Translations under genes and position numbers: made by a program
Shown here: in pieces, positions 1-9,892 of the stretch
Numbering within the stretch: position 1 is the first letter of the stretch
Layout: the number at the start of each line of letters is the position of its first letter
NCBI GenBank assembly: GCA_037179385.1
Contig: CM074187.1
Location: 1,116,001 to 1,180,000 of the forward strand
DNA from: Holothuria scabra
Lineage: Eukaryota > Echinodermata > Holothuroidea > Aspidochirotida > Holothuriidae
Direction of reading: 5' to 3'
DNA length: 64,000 bases
Notes under the pieces: generated by a model
Seen by the model: only the letters and a program-made list of their open reading frames with translations
The model's database searches: none
Told to the model about the DNA's origin: nothing

Positions 1-91
1 TCACAATTAAAATTTCACTTTAAAATACTGTCCCAAAACGAAGAATAATATGCCAGCATGCATTGCTTCGGTAAGTAATCTGTTCGGCCAA

Positions 92-140
92 AATATCTAA
101 GCGGAGCGCAACCACCAGTTGTCGCGGAACGTAAAGAAAA
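92..140 (+). repeat. GCGGAGCG-family segment
   Basis: Contains CTAAGCGGAGCGCAACCACC, then GTCGCGGAACGTAAAGAAAA. It matches the segment at 4937-4985 and the reverse complement of 12521-12858. No ends were defined. Confidence 0.65.
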
Positions 141-345
141 TTGTTAAAAACATCTAGTCCCTCAGACTGTCAAACAGCCGGAAATGGCATTTCCCAGACT
201 TGTAACTAGAAATGAAGCCATCGTTATTTTGAGTTTCCTTTGAAATGAACGTTTAAATTCAACAGAAAAAAGGTCCAACTTGCTATAAGTGGATCAGAAA
301 ATTCCCAGATAAAAGGTACTGCTACAATTAGATGTAATGGTCTTG

Positions 346-376
346 CCCCCCCCCCCTTTTTTTTGGGGGGGGGGGG
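346..376. repeat. Homopolymer hairpin C11-T8-G12
   Basis: A run of C, then T, then G can fold into a pure G-C stem with a T loop. It is probably slippage-prone low-complexity DNA in the 3' flank. No gene function is seen. Confidence 0.8.
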
Positions 377-879
377 ATTGTGCAACGGAATTGAAATCAT
401 ACTAATATGTTTGACTCTACTAGGAATCTTCGTTGTATTCAATTGCAAGATCCAAGTTGAAATTTTCTACGTGACTGCCCTAACCCCATACTATAAATGA
501 TTTTACTTCCGACGTATTTGAAAATATGTCACGTTACAAGGTGGTTTTAAATGAATTTTTAGTCAGATATATGGGAAGACATTCTCACGCTACTGTTTAT
601 CATTATGTGTAGCTCAAAACATCCTGGCCGATTCTCATTACCGTTGCTAGAATTCGGCTGTCGGGGCAGGCCAGATGGCAGATCCTTGGGCACTGCATGT
701 ACCTGAACAACCTCTCGTCTGTTTTTTGTCAGGGAAAATCGGAATTGTGAGTTTCCTTGAAGAATATGGTCTTCTAGTGTGCAAAACCAAGAAGACCGTC
801 CGGATTACTGAAGTTTATAAGAAACACATCTTTTATCAGTTTAAGATGGGCATTCATATGAAGGTTCCCCGACGAAATT

Positions 880-1345
880 GGGTTTTCTCAACAAGAGGGG
901 GAAGGACAGCCTTCCTCGTCGATCTTGAATATTGAAGATAGGATGAGGGATAACAGAGCTTGTAAGAAGTGATTTAAACAGATTCAGATAAGCATTAAAA
1001 TACCGTTACAAAAGAATTAAATAGTTCAAAAAGAAAAAAAGTTCATGATTATCCTTCCAGTAACTTCAGTCCTTTACCTTCATTTTAGGCCTCCCAGAAG
1101 GAAATGGCCGTCAGTTCCACGACGGGGAGGAGATAGGACAAGGTACATGAAATAAGGTTTAACCGAGCAAAGAAGAAGTGATTGAAAATCGATTCTAATG
1201 TGCATTAAAATAGTAGCATTTCAAGACAAAAAATGTTTACCCATCCAGTAATTTCAGTCCTTGAAGGCTTTTTTTCTTTTTCTTTTTATTATTTTTTTTT
1301 ATTTTTAGGACTCCCCGACGAAATGGCCGACCTTCCCCGACGGGG
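880..1345 (+). repeat. Diverged tandem duplication, about 200-220 bp units
   Basis: Three related blocks start near 880, 1094 and 1311. Each opens with a CCCGACGAAAT- or CCAGAAGGAAAT-like stretch followed by a G-rich segment. The first two continue with an AGAAGTGATT...GCATTAAAATA segment and a CCAGTAA[CT]TTCAGTCCTT segment. The 86-codon reading frame at 675-935 overlaps the first block and is not recognisable as a protein. Confidence 0.6.
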
Positions 1346-1664
1346 TGGCCAGTGGTCCCCGACGGGGGGGTTATGACCCCGCCCCCCCCGCTGGCTCCAC
1401 CCCTGGAACTGGAAGTAGGCTACTTCATCCGAAGAGGGGGCTAAATAAACTTGGCAGCTCCCCGAATACAACTTTTCAAGGCATTTTACCGGGGGAGGCT
1501 CCCGCCCCCTGCGGCCATGCTGCATGGTTTCGCCACTGAATCTTTTTCACCTACCTTATATACAAAACATGCCCAAATGGGTAGCAGCCATCCACGTATA
1601 CGTACATTATAATACACACGTATCGACGAATCCAATAAGCGCTTGCTCTTAGTGACTCAGGCTG

Positions 1665-2065
1665 TAGGAGGCCATTAGTGGGGTCTATTAGCCTTAAATT
1701 GTCCCCATTTATTGTCTAAACGTAATTTCAAATCCTAAAATACGGTGAAATTGAGGTAATCAAGAGGTATTTCAGTGTACAACCATCCATTGTACAGGAA
1801 AACAAGGAAATTGAAAGATTAAATGGTGACAGACCCCAGTTATGGCCGACTTATAAAATCAGACCATTACTTGCTGTCCATATTCGTCTATACTATACCA
1901 GTTATAGCGGCCAAGCTAGGGACGCTTTTTCTAAAGTCCTCCCGACCCTCTGGCAAAGGGCCGTTCGGCGAAACCAAACTTGATACTGCTTCCCGAAGAA
2001 GCTATTACGTCCACTGAAGGACAACACTTAACGACCAACCTCGCGGCCTTCAGACCATTTTCATC
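1665..2065 (-). repeat. Dispersed repeat, inverted copy of 39655-40205
   Basis: The reverse complement of this stretch matches 39655-40205 in collinear blocks. Examples are GTGTTGTCCTT[CA]AGTGGACG, the GCTTCTTCGGGAAGCAGT block, CGGCCCTTTGCCAGAG, and GGCCATAACTGGGGT with CAATTTCCTTG. The other copy has about 150 extra bases in the middle. No coding capacity or terminal repeat was identified, so the class is unknown. Confidence 0.8.
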
Positions 2066-2404
2066 ATTGGTCTGTCATGTATGGCTCCATTCTTGACTGG
2101 ATGAAAAGAACAGATACTACGCGATGTCTTTCTTCTATATATCTACATTAGCAGACAGACTATGCCAAACTTCCGGGATGGCAAATGTAAAAGATCTGGT
2201 CCCATAAAAAATGGTTGTAGAAACTGGGGGATTTGAAAGTAAGAATTGGCAGATCATGATTATCCGCTAAAGTAGCGATTTGGTGATTACCAGTTGATGA
2301 GACTTGAAATGTGACGTCACGTGGGGCCATGCCATATAAAGATTTGAAGGTAAGTATATAGCTATAGCTATAGCTATCTTATATTAATACGATAATAAAC
2401 AGGT

Positions 2405-3160
2405 CTGAGCCAGTGTAACTCCCGGAGCATTGGAGTAGTATGTTCATGCCTATTGGAACGAGTAACTAAACTCTCAGCAGAATTTTGTAGACGGAGCTTT
2501 GAAATGTGGCTTAATGGAAGCCCATACGGGAAACTGTTACAAAAGCCAAGACGTGACGTAACAAGCGCATGAACAACTTGAAGACGCTCTGTGGATTTAC
2601 AGTCAAGATATTTGCTTATAGTTGACCAATCTTAATTATCTTATAAATAGCACAAGTAGCCTGAAATGATATGATCTCCATGGTCTGTCACTTGCCGAGA
2701 GCTATCCGTGGTGACACCAAGACTCTAAGCATCACTGATGATATCAACAAAAGTATCATCAATAGAAATTTGAGGAAAATAAGGACATTTTAGAAATTTA
2801 GAAGAAACATGAAAGACTTCTGTCTTGAAGCCGTCGAACATTAATTTATTATTGTTTATACTCCAGATGATTTAATATCACGAATGCAAAGCACTAAAAG
2901 GAAAATTGCAACATGTGAAGCTAGGATTGTTTCAAGATGGGATAAAATTTGAGTGTCGTCTACATAAGAAATACAACTGATACCATGAGCAGTGATGATG
3001 TCACCTAGTAGGGCTATACATACATGGAGAAAACGGACGGACCAAGTACAGAGCCTTGTGGTACTCCTTAATCCCGACTTAGTGGGTCAGACAGAATTTT
3101 ACCTACATTCACTACTAAGGACGACCTTTTAAATATGACCAGAACCACTTTAACGGTGTA
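2405..3160 (-). mobile_element. Degraded CR1/L2-like LINE reverse transcriptase fragment
   Basis: On the minus strand, frames broken by stops and shifts still show in order: LKWFWSYLKGR near 3150, GVPQGSVLGP at 3067-3039, YVDDTQ near 2968-2951 (the polymerase Y-x-D-D motif), KTEVFHVSS, LGVTTDSS, then VTSRLGFCNSFPYGLP and HTTPMLRELHWL near 2550-2410. This is the RT core and C-terminal end typical of CR1/L2-type LINEs. It is a pseudogene; no intact ORF remains, and no 3' end or target duplication was defined. Confidence 0.85.
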
Positions 3161-5188
3161 TAATGAACAGAAATTTAGAATGGAAAAGGAGAGAGAAGAA
3201 GTTTGAAAAAAACTTCATAAAACGCTGCCCCACAATGTTAATTGCAATGTTAATTTTCAGAGCAATTTCATTTAACACAATTCAGTTTATATCTTAGTTG
3301 GTTTTGATTGTTTGTTTTCTACATGCATGATCGAGTCCCTTTGACGGTGGGAACTGAACAACTTGTGCCCCAAAGTACTAACGCCAAGCTTATAATGCCA
3401 GTTTCGTGAGACAAACTCACAGTCCACGTCTACGATCAAGGGATATCAGATAAACTACAACCCAGGAAACTAGACGACTGATTTTATATAGCCTATACTG
3501 TCTTATTAAGGTTGACTTGAAGTGTTAGTTAGTAAGCTGAGGCCTACATATCGTATTGTTCATTTCACATGGGATATCGTCAAGGTTATTGATCTTAGTC
3601 CAAATTATCTCATTGACCATCATTTTCCTATTAAAAATCCGTTCACTCTTTGAGTCCCTAGGATCACTGAATACTAAAATAATATTTCACTCTACTAATT
3701 AATAGAGACACTCATGCTTTCAAGGTGCTTTCAAGGTTGTGCGGACCGAGAAATTTGATAACAATCATCCTTTTGCAATTCGCTAGTAGGCATACGAAGG
3801 CTTTTTCATTAAATAACTTTTGAACATTCAAAGGTATAATGTAACATTTTTGGCTTTGTACAATTTTCTAAGTTAAAAAGATCTTCTAGTTTTCACATTT
3901 TCATGTCAAAGAATGGGTTTGTATGCTAATTACAGTTAGCTTTATTAAACAGTTGGATAGCTTTCAGTCTTTTGACTGAGTGAGTAAATATGACTTTTGT
4001 ATTCCCCAAACTTCTAAACAGTAGTTGATATAGGCTAAGAGAAGACTTCACTTGTAATCTTCGATGACCTGACAGTCAAAATGTCCTTATATTGTACATA
4101 ACCATAGAGCCAATAATAGCAAGTATTAGTTCGATGACATAACTGCAAAACCATTAGCTACTTTAGAATTTACTCTTAGTTTGATCAAGGAGTATCAGCT
4201 CCATGGTTGATATATGTTCTTTCCAGTCAATCCAAAGTGTCAATGACCACCCAAGAACAACATGACATTGGATTTTATCAACATATAGTGATCATTTGCT
4301 AACCATGAACCATTTCCTGACCCCTAAATATTGTGGAAAAATATGTATGTAGTAAAAAATTCCATTTCGCGGCTGTAATTGGTAGACATACGGCAGCGTT
4401 CTGACATAACAGTTTTCCAAAGAACTAGGCTTCAAAAATGTTCACACTTCCGCGGGAGCTAATATCTTATGTTGCTCCCCTTTCAGACATTATTTCAGAT
4501 ATTGGCTATTGGATGTATGGACTAAAAAGGTTACATAATTGTAAGCCAATTGTAATTTCGTGTCAGCGTGATTCTATAACCATGATTTTGAAAATAAAAT
4601 CATTGCAATTCTCTTACATATTCAAAAAAAGCAAATTCAGTGGTCGCGCAATCTCGGATTTTCTCATTAGGAACCGCAGATCCTCCAACTTTTCAAATTT
4701 CTTTATATGACACACAGAATCCAAAATTTCATGCTTTTTAAAGCTCCATTTTCAAAATTGGTTTATTGGGAACAAAAATTAAGTTCTGCGCCTTTCGCTC
4801 AGCTTCCTAATTCAAAATGCGCACCCCTTGGAAAAAAGTCTAGCTACTACATGTCCCACAATCAAATCATCTAAGAAGAATAACCAGTGGGCTGCGATCC
4901 GTCTTTAAAAGTTAGGGATATAGTCGGTATCACTATCTAAGCGGAGCGCCACCATATTGGTGCGGAACGTACAAAGAAAATTTCGGCCAAAAATACGCCC
5001 GAGATCACCCGCCGGAAATGGCCCTTTCCGAGTTATCTAACGTCATATCATAGCATCTGTCCGAAGAATATTTCATAAAAAGGTTGAAAGTCTCGGTGTA
5101 AAAATTTTATATATAGAAAAGTAAAAGTTTTTTAATTGCCTTAAAAGGTGATGAAGTTTCTGAATCGAGTGAAAAGAAAATCATTGAG
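3161..5188. other. Intergenic stretch without recognised gene
   Basis: AT-rich, with only short random reading frames, including one of 90 codons at 4438-4710 that matches nothing I know. A GCGGAGCG-type repeat copy lies at 4937-4985. Otherwise I see nothing in it. Confidence 0.6.
4937..4985 (+). repeat. GCGGAGCG-family segment
   Basis: Contains CTAAGCGGAGCGCCACCATA and GGTGCGGAACGTACAAAGAA, closely matching 92-140; GCCGGAAATGGCCCTTTCC follows in both at a similar distance, with small changes. Confidence 0.65.
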
Positions 5189-5887
5189 CAATGGCGTGGC
5201 TAGACCTTTTTTCCGGGAGGGGGAGGGCCAAATTGTCCGGAATTTTGTTACTGAGGACGTGATTTGCGAAGCGCGCCGAAGTTTCCACCCTTAATCAGCA
5301 AAGGTTTGAAAACGTGGAGCTTGTATTGGAAGAAAATTGGGATTCTGGGTTCCCTGTACAAGGAAATGTGAAAAGTTCGGGAATAACTGAAGAATCTGTA
5401 TTTCCTATTGGCAAGTGTGAGATTGCACAGCTACTAAAGATCGTTGTGGCTACACAGTGTTATCTACTACTTACAAATTGAGGCAGCGCGACGACATTTT
5501 AATAGTCAAGAGCTTATATTAGGGAAAATGTGGAATTTAATGTTAGGAAAATCATGAAAATAGCACTGTTTTTTGCCCAAACCATTTAATGATTCGGTGA
5601 TTTTGTCATTTTCAGAGTTCGGAAAAATTTACCAAACTGATTTATGACGGAAAACAACTGCAAGCAGCAATTGAAAATTTCTGCGCGCGAAGCGCCCGGA
5701 AAAGTTAGCATATTTGAAAAAAGTAATTTCAAAATCGAGCTTTTATTGAAGATAATTCGAAATTTCATGAAAGAAGAGTTGGAAAATCCACAATGTAGTT
5801 GACTATATCACAAATGGCAAATTTGCGAATTTTCCCTTATTAGAGCCAAGGGGCAATCGCCATTGCCATCCTGTACCTACGCAACTG
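5189..5887. mobile_element. hAT-type non-autonomous element with 8-bp target duplication
   Basis: The element is flanked by TCATTGAG at 5181-5188 and again at 5888-5895, the 8-bp duplication length of hAT transposons. It starts CAATGGCGTGGCTAG and its other end, read inward, is CAGTTGCGTAGGTAC, so the imperfect terminal repeats resemble the CAGTGGCGTAGCC termini of other copies here. No transposase frame is present in its 699 bases. Confidence 0.8.
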
Positions 5888-5895
5888 TCATTGAG

Positions 5896-7094
5896 TATCA
5901 TTGAGTTCTTTATATTGTATATCTTCCATTTCCATAGTAATTTTTAGTTATTTCAAAACGTGTCGATGCATATCACAGTAAGTTTCTTGTCGACACTCCT
6001 GGGGCCATTTATAGTTGTATTATGAATCATATAATTCTAATTTCTTTTTTAAATGAGACTGAGAGAAAGTCGAATAAACTGAACCGAAAGGAATAGAAAT
6101 AACAACAATGATCTGATGATTTTTAAATGTAAAAAACTGTAAGAGCTGTGTGGAGCTTAAACTGCGGTATAATAAAACTCATCTGGAGAAGCAGGAACCC
6201 AAGTTGTAACAGAATTAAATCTTTTAGGAAAACAAAAGAAAAAAATTACGGCGCGTCGGACAATTATAAACAAGTCTTTTGCAATTTTGATCGCATTAAA
6301 ATATTATAAATATTATATATTCTTTCACTGCATGTAAAAGTCACCTCATCAGAATGAAAGAAATTAGATACGGTATTAACCTTCTATTTCAAGCACAGAA
6401 ATAAACTTTTGGATGATCACTTTCGAAGGTGTTAGGCGATTGAGGATACTGGTGCATATGTGTAACATCTTCCTTGGAGGGTGTACAGAACTGTCAAGCT
6501 TCATTCTTATACTCCCTTTTTAGAGAAACTGTTTGTGGTTACATTTTAGAGGGTGGATTTTTGTAATGCTTTAGTTTTCCGTTCTTTTAAAAATTTTTTA
6601 CAACAGCATACTTAACTTTCTACATAGTTTCTTAATATGAAGGTTTGCTTTCATGGGGGAGGGGGATATTGTGTACAGTATCCACCCATTCAATTTCATG
6701 AGGGGTATATATCCCACCCCACTCCCCCTTCAGGATCGCTGCCCCTGTGTAGCAGTGAACTACTCTCAAGGTTAATACTAAGCTGCGATTAAAATTAGTC
6801 GCCGTGCTGCACCCTCAAAAGTTCTATGTAGCAGCCTTGAGTCTCTGAGTGGTATGTTACGCTATGCGTGACGTGATGATATTTTCATTTGAAGCTAACT
6901 TTACTCTGTACCACAAATAGTTGTAAAAGTTTCCACTTCTCTACATTTGAAATATCTTTCAAAGTTAAAATAGGACCTACTTACTAATCATCATATGAAC
7001 TGTCAAGTGTGAAGTTGGTGTGCTGTTATATTCAAAGTCCTGGTCAAATCTCCATGCTAGCTAATTTCACAGGTTTTTTTAATCCCTTAAATTT
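5896..7094. other. Intergenic stretch without recognised gene
   Basis: AT-rich sequence with no long frame and no recognisable element. A G-rich/C-rich stretch near 6655-6740 resembles the interior of the hAT-type repeats but has no identifiable ends. Confidence 0.55.
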
Positions 7095-7277
7095 TTGGGG
7101 GTACAAATTCATACTGGACAAAAACAAACCTGGGCTATTATAGCTAGGTTCGCAATGTTGTGTACAAGGTACTTTGTAAGCAGAGTGCATGGTGACATCC
7201 CACAGGGGATGAACATTGGTGAAACATCTAGGAGTATTGGTGAGCGGTTTAATGAATATTGCGGCTTAGAACATTAG
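7095..7277 (+). pseudogene. Possible GIY-YIG endonuclease fragment of a Penelope-like element
   Basis: A 60-codon frame ends with NIGETSRSIGERFNEY. This resembles the conserved [YV]-x-GET-G-R-S-L-x-x-R-x-x-E core of GIY-YIG nucleases carried by Penelope-like retroelements. No reverse transcriptase was found beside it, so it would be a short relic. Chance similarity is possible. Confidence 0.45.
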
Positions 7278-7462
7278 TATTTACTTGTTGCACTGAGATC
7301 AGTTTAAACAGGTTGAGATTTAATATCTTCTTGAAGGTGCACCCGCACCACATAAATATAAGGGATGCATTGAAGAGCAATTCATGGGGAAAATACAGAT
7401 TTAGGGTCAAACTCAAAACAATTTTCAGCTTTGTGTATTTACACGTAATAGAAACTATGTAG

Positions 7463-9425
7463 TTGCTCGACAAATTTCAGGCAAATCTTTCTACGAGGGA
7501 ACTACAATTCCATGTGACTTACCTGAGCCCATCCTTGACAGGAACGGGGAGACCTAGTTAATGACAATAGAAAATTGCTGGTTGTAACAACTGCTCAATC
7601 TCAGAAGTACCTCTAACCCTATCTCACGAGTAGGTGCTCTACAGTGTAAGTGTACCGCAAAGACGCTGTTTCACCAGCACACTTCAGGGTCCGAACCACT
7701 GATAGTTAGCAAATGCAACGATTATAGTTCTCACCGTTGGGTTTGATGTAAGTAGTAAGCAGTAAACAAGAATTGCGATATACTGTGTGAAGCTTTCATT
7801 CCCGCCGGGCGCGTCTATTGGTCTAGTGCTTCTATACAACACGAAAAGTTTTGTGCCATTTAAAACATAATAGTTGCAACAAAGTTACTTTATATTCTCA
7901 ATATATTTATTGTTCCTTTAGTTTTACAGTCTGAAATAGATATTGGCTTCAGTTTTCAATGGAATGCCACAATCATATTAAAGTTTCAGTTTTACAAAAT
8001 TGTCAAAAAAACCTTAAAGATCTGTTTTACCAAATAAACTACATTAAACCATCCCATGTCTGAATAAAATAAACCCTGAAATTAGAAAGAAAGTTTAGAG
8101 CAACCGATTTAGTACTCGGTTTGTTCCTTTTTCAAATGAAAAAGATAAAATGAAATGTTAAGATGTTTCAAAATAGGGGTTGGCTAAAACGATAAATAGG
8201 AGATAATAATGAAATTACAATGTTGTAAATGCTTTATAACATGTATAAACCCGTAACAGAATTTTTAAATAATCTAAAGAATTTTAAACTTTGAAAAGCA
8301 AAGAGATAACAATTTCTTTTGCCATAACTTAACTGTATATAAAAAGGGGAATAAAACGAAAACGATATTCAGTATTTTAATACCTCAGGGAAATAAACAA
8401 AGAGAAAAAGACTTTTAAGGTCTATCAAAACGTTACGTTGATGAAAATAAAAACTTGAGAAAAATCGGATTAAATTCTACAAAATGTCCATTTAACTCTT
8501 TATATGTGAAAGACGAGAAATTTACTCTTTGGCGATTGCGATTGCTATGGCCACAGTTGTAAATGAGTGGAAATCGACTGGACTCCCACACTGCTTGCAG
8601 TGGTAATTAACTCCAAACTAGTTAAAATGTCACCCGATGGAGAGTAGAATGCCACTCTGAACGGAGAGTGGTCTTTACAGTCAATCGTTTCGGCAGATTT
8701 TCACTCTTTTGTATTAAAACGGCAATTGAGTCCATATCCTAATCTATATTCGAATCCCTATTCAAACAAGTGCACTGTCCAAAAACAACTGTCCTGTGTT
8801 AGAAGCATTTTTAGTGCTTTGAAGTTATTGCAACTGGTAGGAAAAGATGTAAAACTGTTACGTTTTTGTAGAAAGAGTGCATGTGCTTCATAAAACAGTA
8901 AAAATTCCGTAAAGAATGATCGGTAGTACGGGGGGTAGGCTCATTTTTATATTATGCATGCATAAGTAAGGGATTGGCCGAAAGCAGAGTATGATTTCTA
9001 TGAGTCAGAGACTGGACTAATTAATTCGCCATTTTCCTTGGTAATTAACATTAAAAATTACGTAAGCTTTTGTATCAGTCGTTCGAGTAGTTTATTATTG
9101 GTGTAAAATAGCGAAAGTTTTAAGGCAAATTTAGACTTGCATAATTGCAAAAATGATTTCAACATGCCTCTTCAACTTTTACCCCAAATATTTTCGCTAC
9201 TGTATTTTTATTCTGTATGGTTGAAAAGTTTAATTATAAGATCCAGTTCATGCCCGAACACAAGTGTTTGAAATGCTCAATCACTCAACTGCACAAGTGG
9301 CGACAGCACTCATTTGACTTTAGGGGAAAGGGATAAGTACAAAAGGCTAAGTACGTTTCCGGAATTTGACATGAAGTCATTTATAATTACACCAGTTTAA
9401 ATTGTGATTATTACTGCATTCATTT
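7463..9425. other. 3' flank without recognised gene
   Basis: AT-rich intergenic DNA downstream of the mucin gene. There are no reading frames of note, no RNA gene seen, and no clear repeat. Confidence 0.55.
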
Positions 9426-9431
9426 TTTATT
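9426..9431 (-). terminator. Candidate polyadenylation signal AATAAA
   Basis: The first AATAAA on the minus strand downstream of the stop lies 162 bases after it, which would give a 3' UTR of roughly 180-190 bases. It is AT-rich sequence, so chance occurrence is possible. Confidence 0.45.
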
Positions 9432-9592
9432 GCCACGTGTTTCTTTTCTTAAATAACAATTAGATTCCAATAAATCAGAAATGGATAATAAATCTCAAAT
9501 CTTCACTTCAGCCTCCTTAGCAGTCCATTTCTTGTATATACCTACTTAGTTTAAGTACTGATAGTCAATAATCCATGTGATGATTTGAACAG

Positions 9593-9892
9593 CTAGAAGT
9601 ACTCATACGGGAGAAAGCCCGGCCGAGGCCCTCCCGGCTGGACAGCAACTTCAGAGTAATCCGTCGATGTAACGGTTGAACTGTCTCCGTCAATGTCTTC
9701 ATCATCATCATACATGTATGGCGCTGGTGGTAAAATATTTATTACTGGCCTCGGTAGCCTAAACGTACGCATAAGCCCATTTTCATCAAAGAAGTCGTCT
9801 CTTGAACTCTCAGGGATGACAAGTTGTCTTGGCAATCGGCGAGCTCTAACTCGAGGCAAGAATCGTCGAACGTCGGTATTTTCTCGATAAGT
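9593..9892 (-). CDS. Exon 44: C-terminal tail and stop
   Basis: A 300-base, phase-0 terminal exon of 99 codons plus TAG. It begins [20 protein letters not shown], a basic stretch, then has an acidic run after [12 protein letters not shown] and ends [10 protein letters not shown] 3.7-kb intron with several repeats separates it from exon 43. It is in frame with exon 43. Confidence 0.85.
   Translation of the reverse strand, partial: TYRENTDVRRFLPRVRARRLPRQLVIPESSRDDFFDENGLMRTFRLPRPVINILPPAPYMYDDDEDIDGDSSTVTSTDYSEVAVQPGGPRPGFLPYEYF

Noticed and set aside
675..935. An 86-codon plus-strand frame starting MADPWALH
   Set aside because: No recognisable domain, and it runs into a tandemly repeated block. 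Kept only as part of the repeat description.
1289..1539. Overlapping frames on both strands in GC-rich DNA
   Set aside because: Low-complexity CCCC/GGGG sequence gives long frames by composition. No protein pattern is seen.
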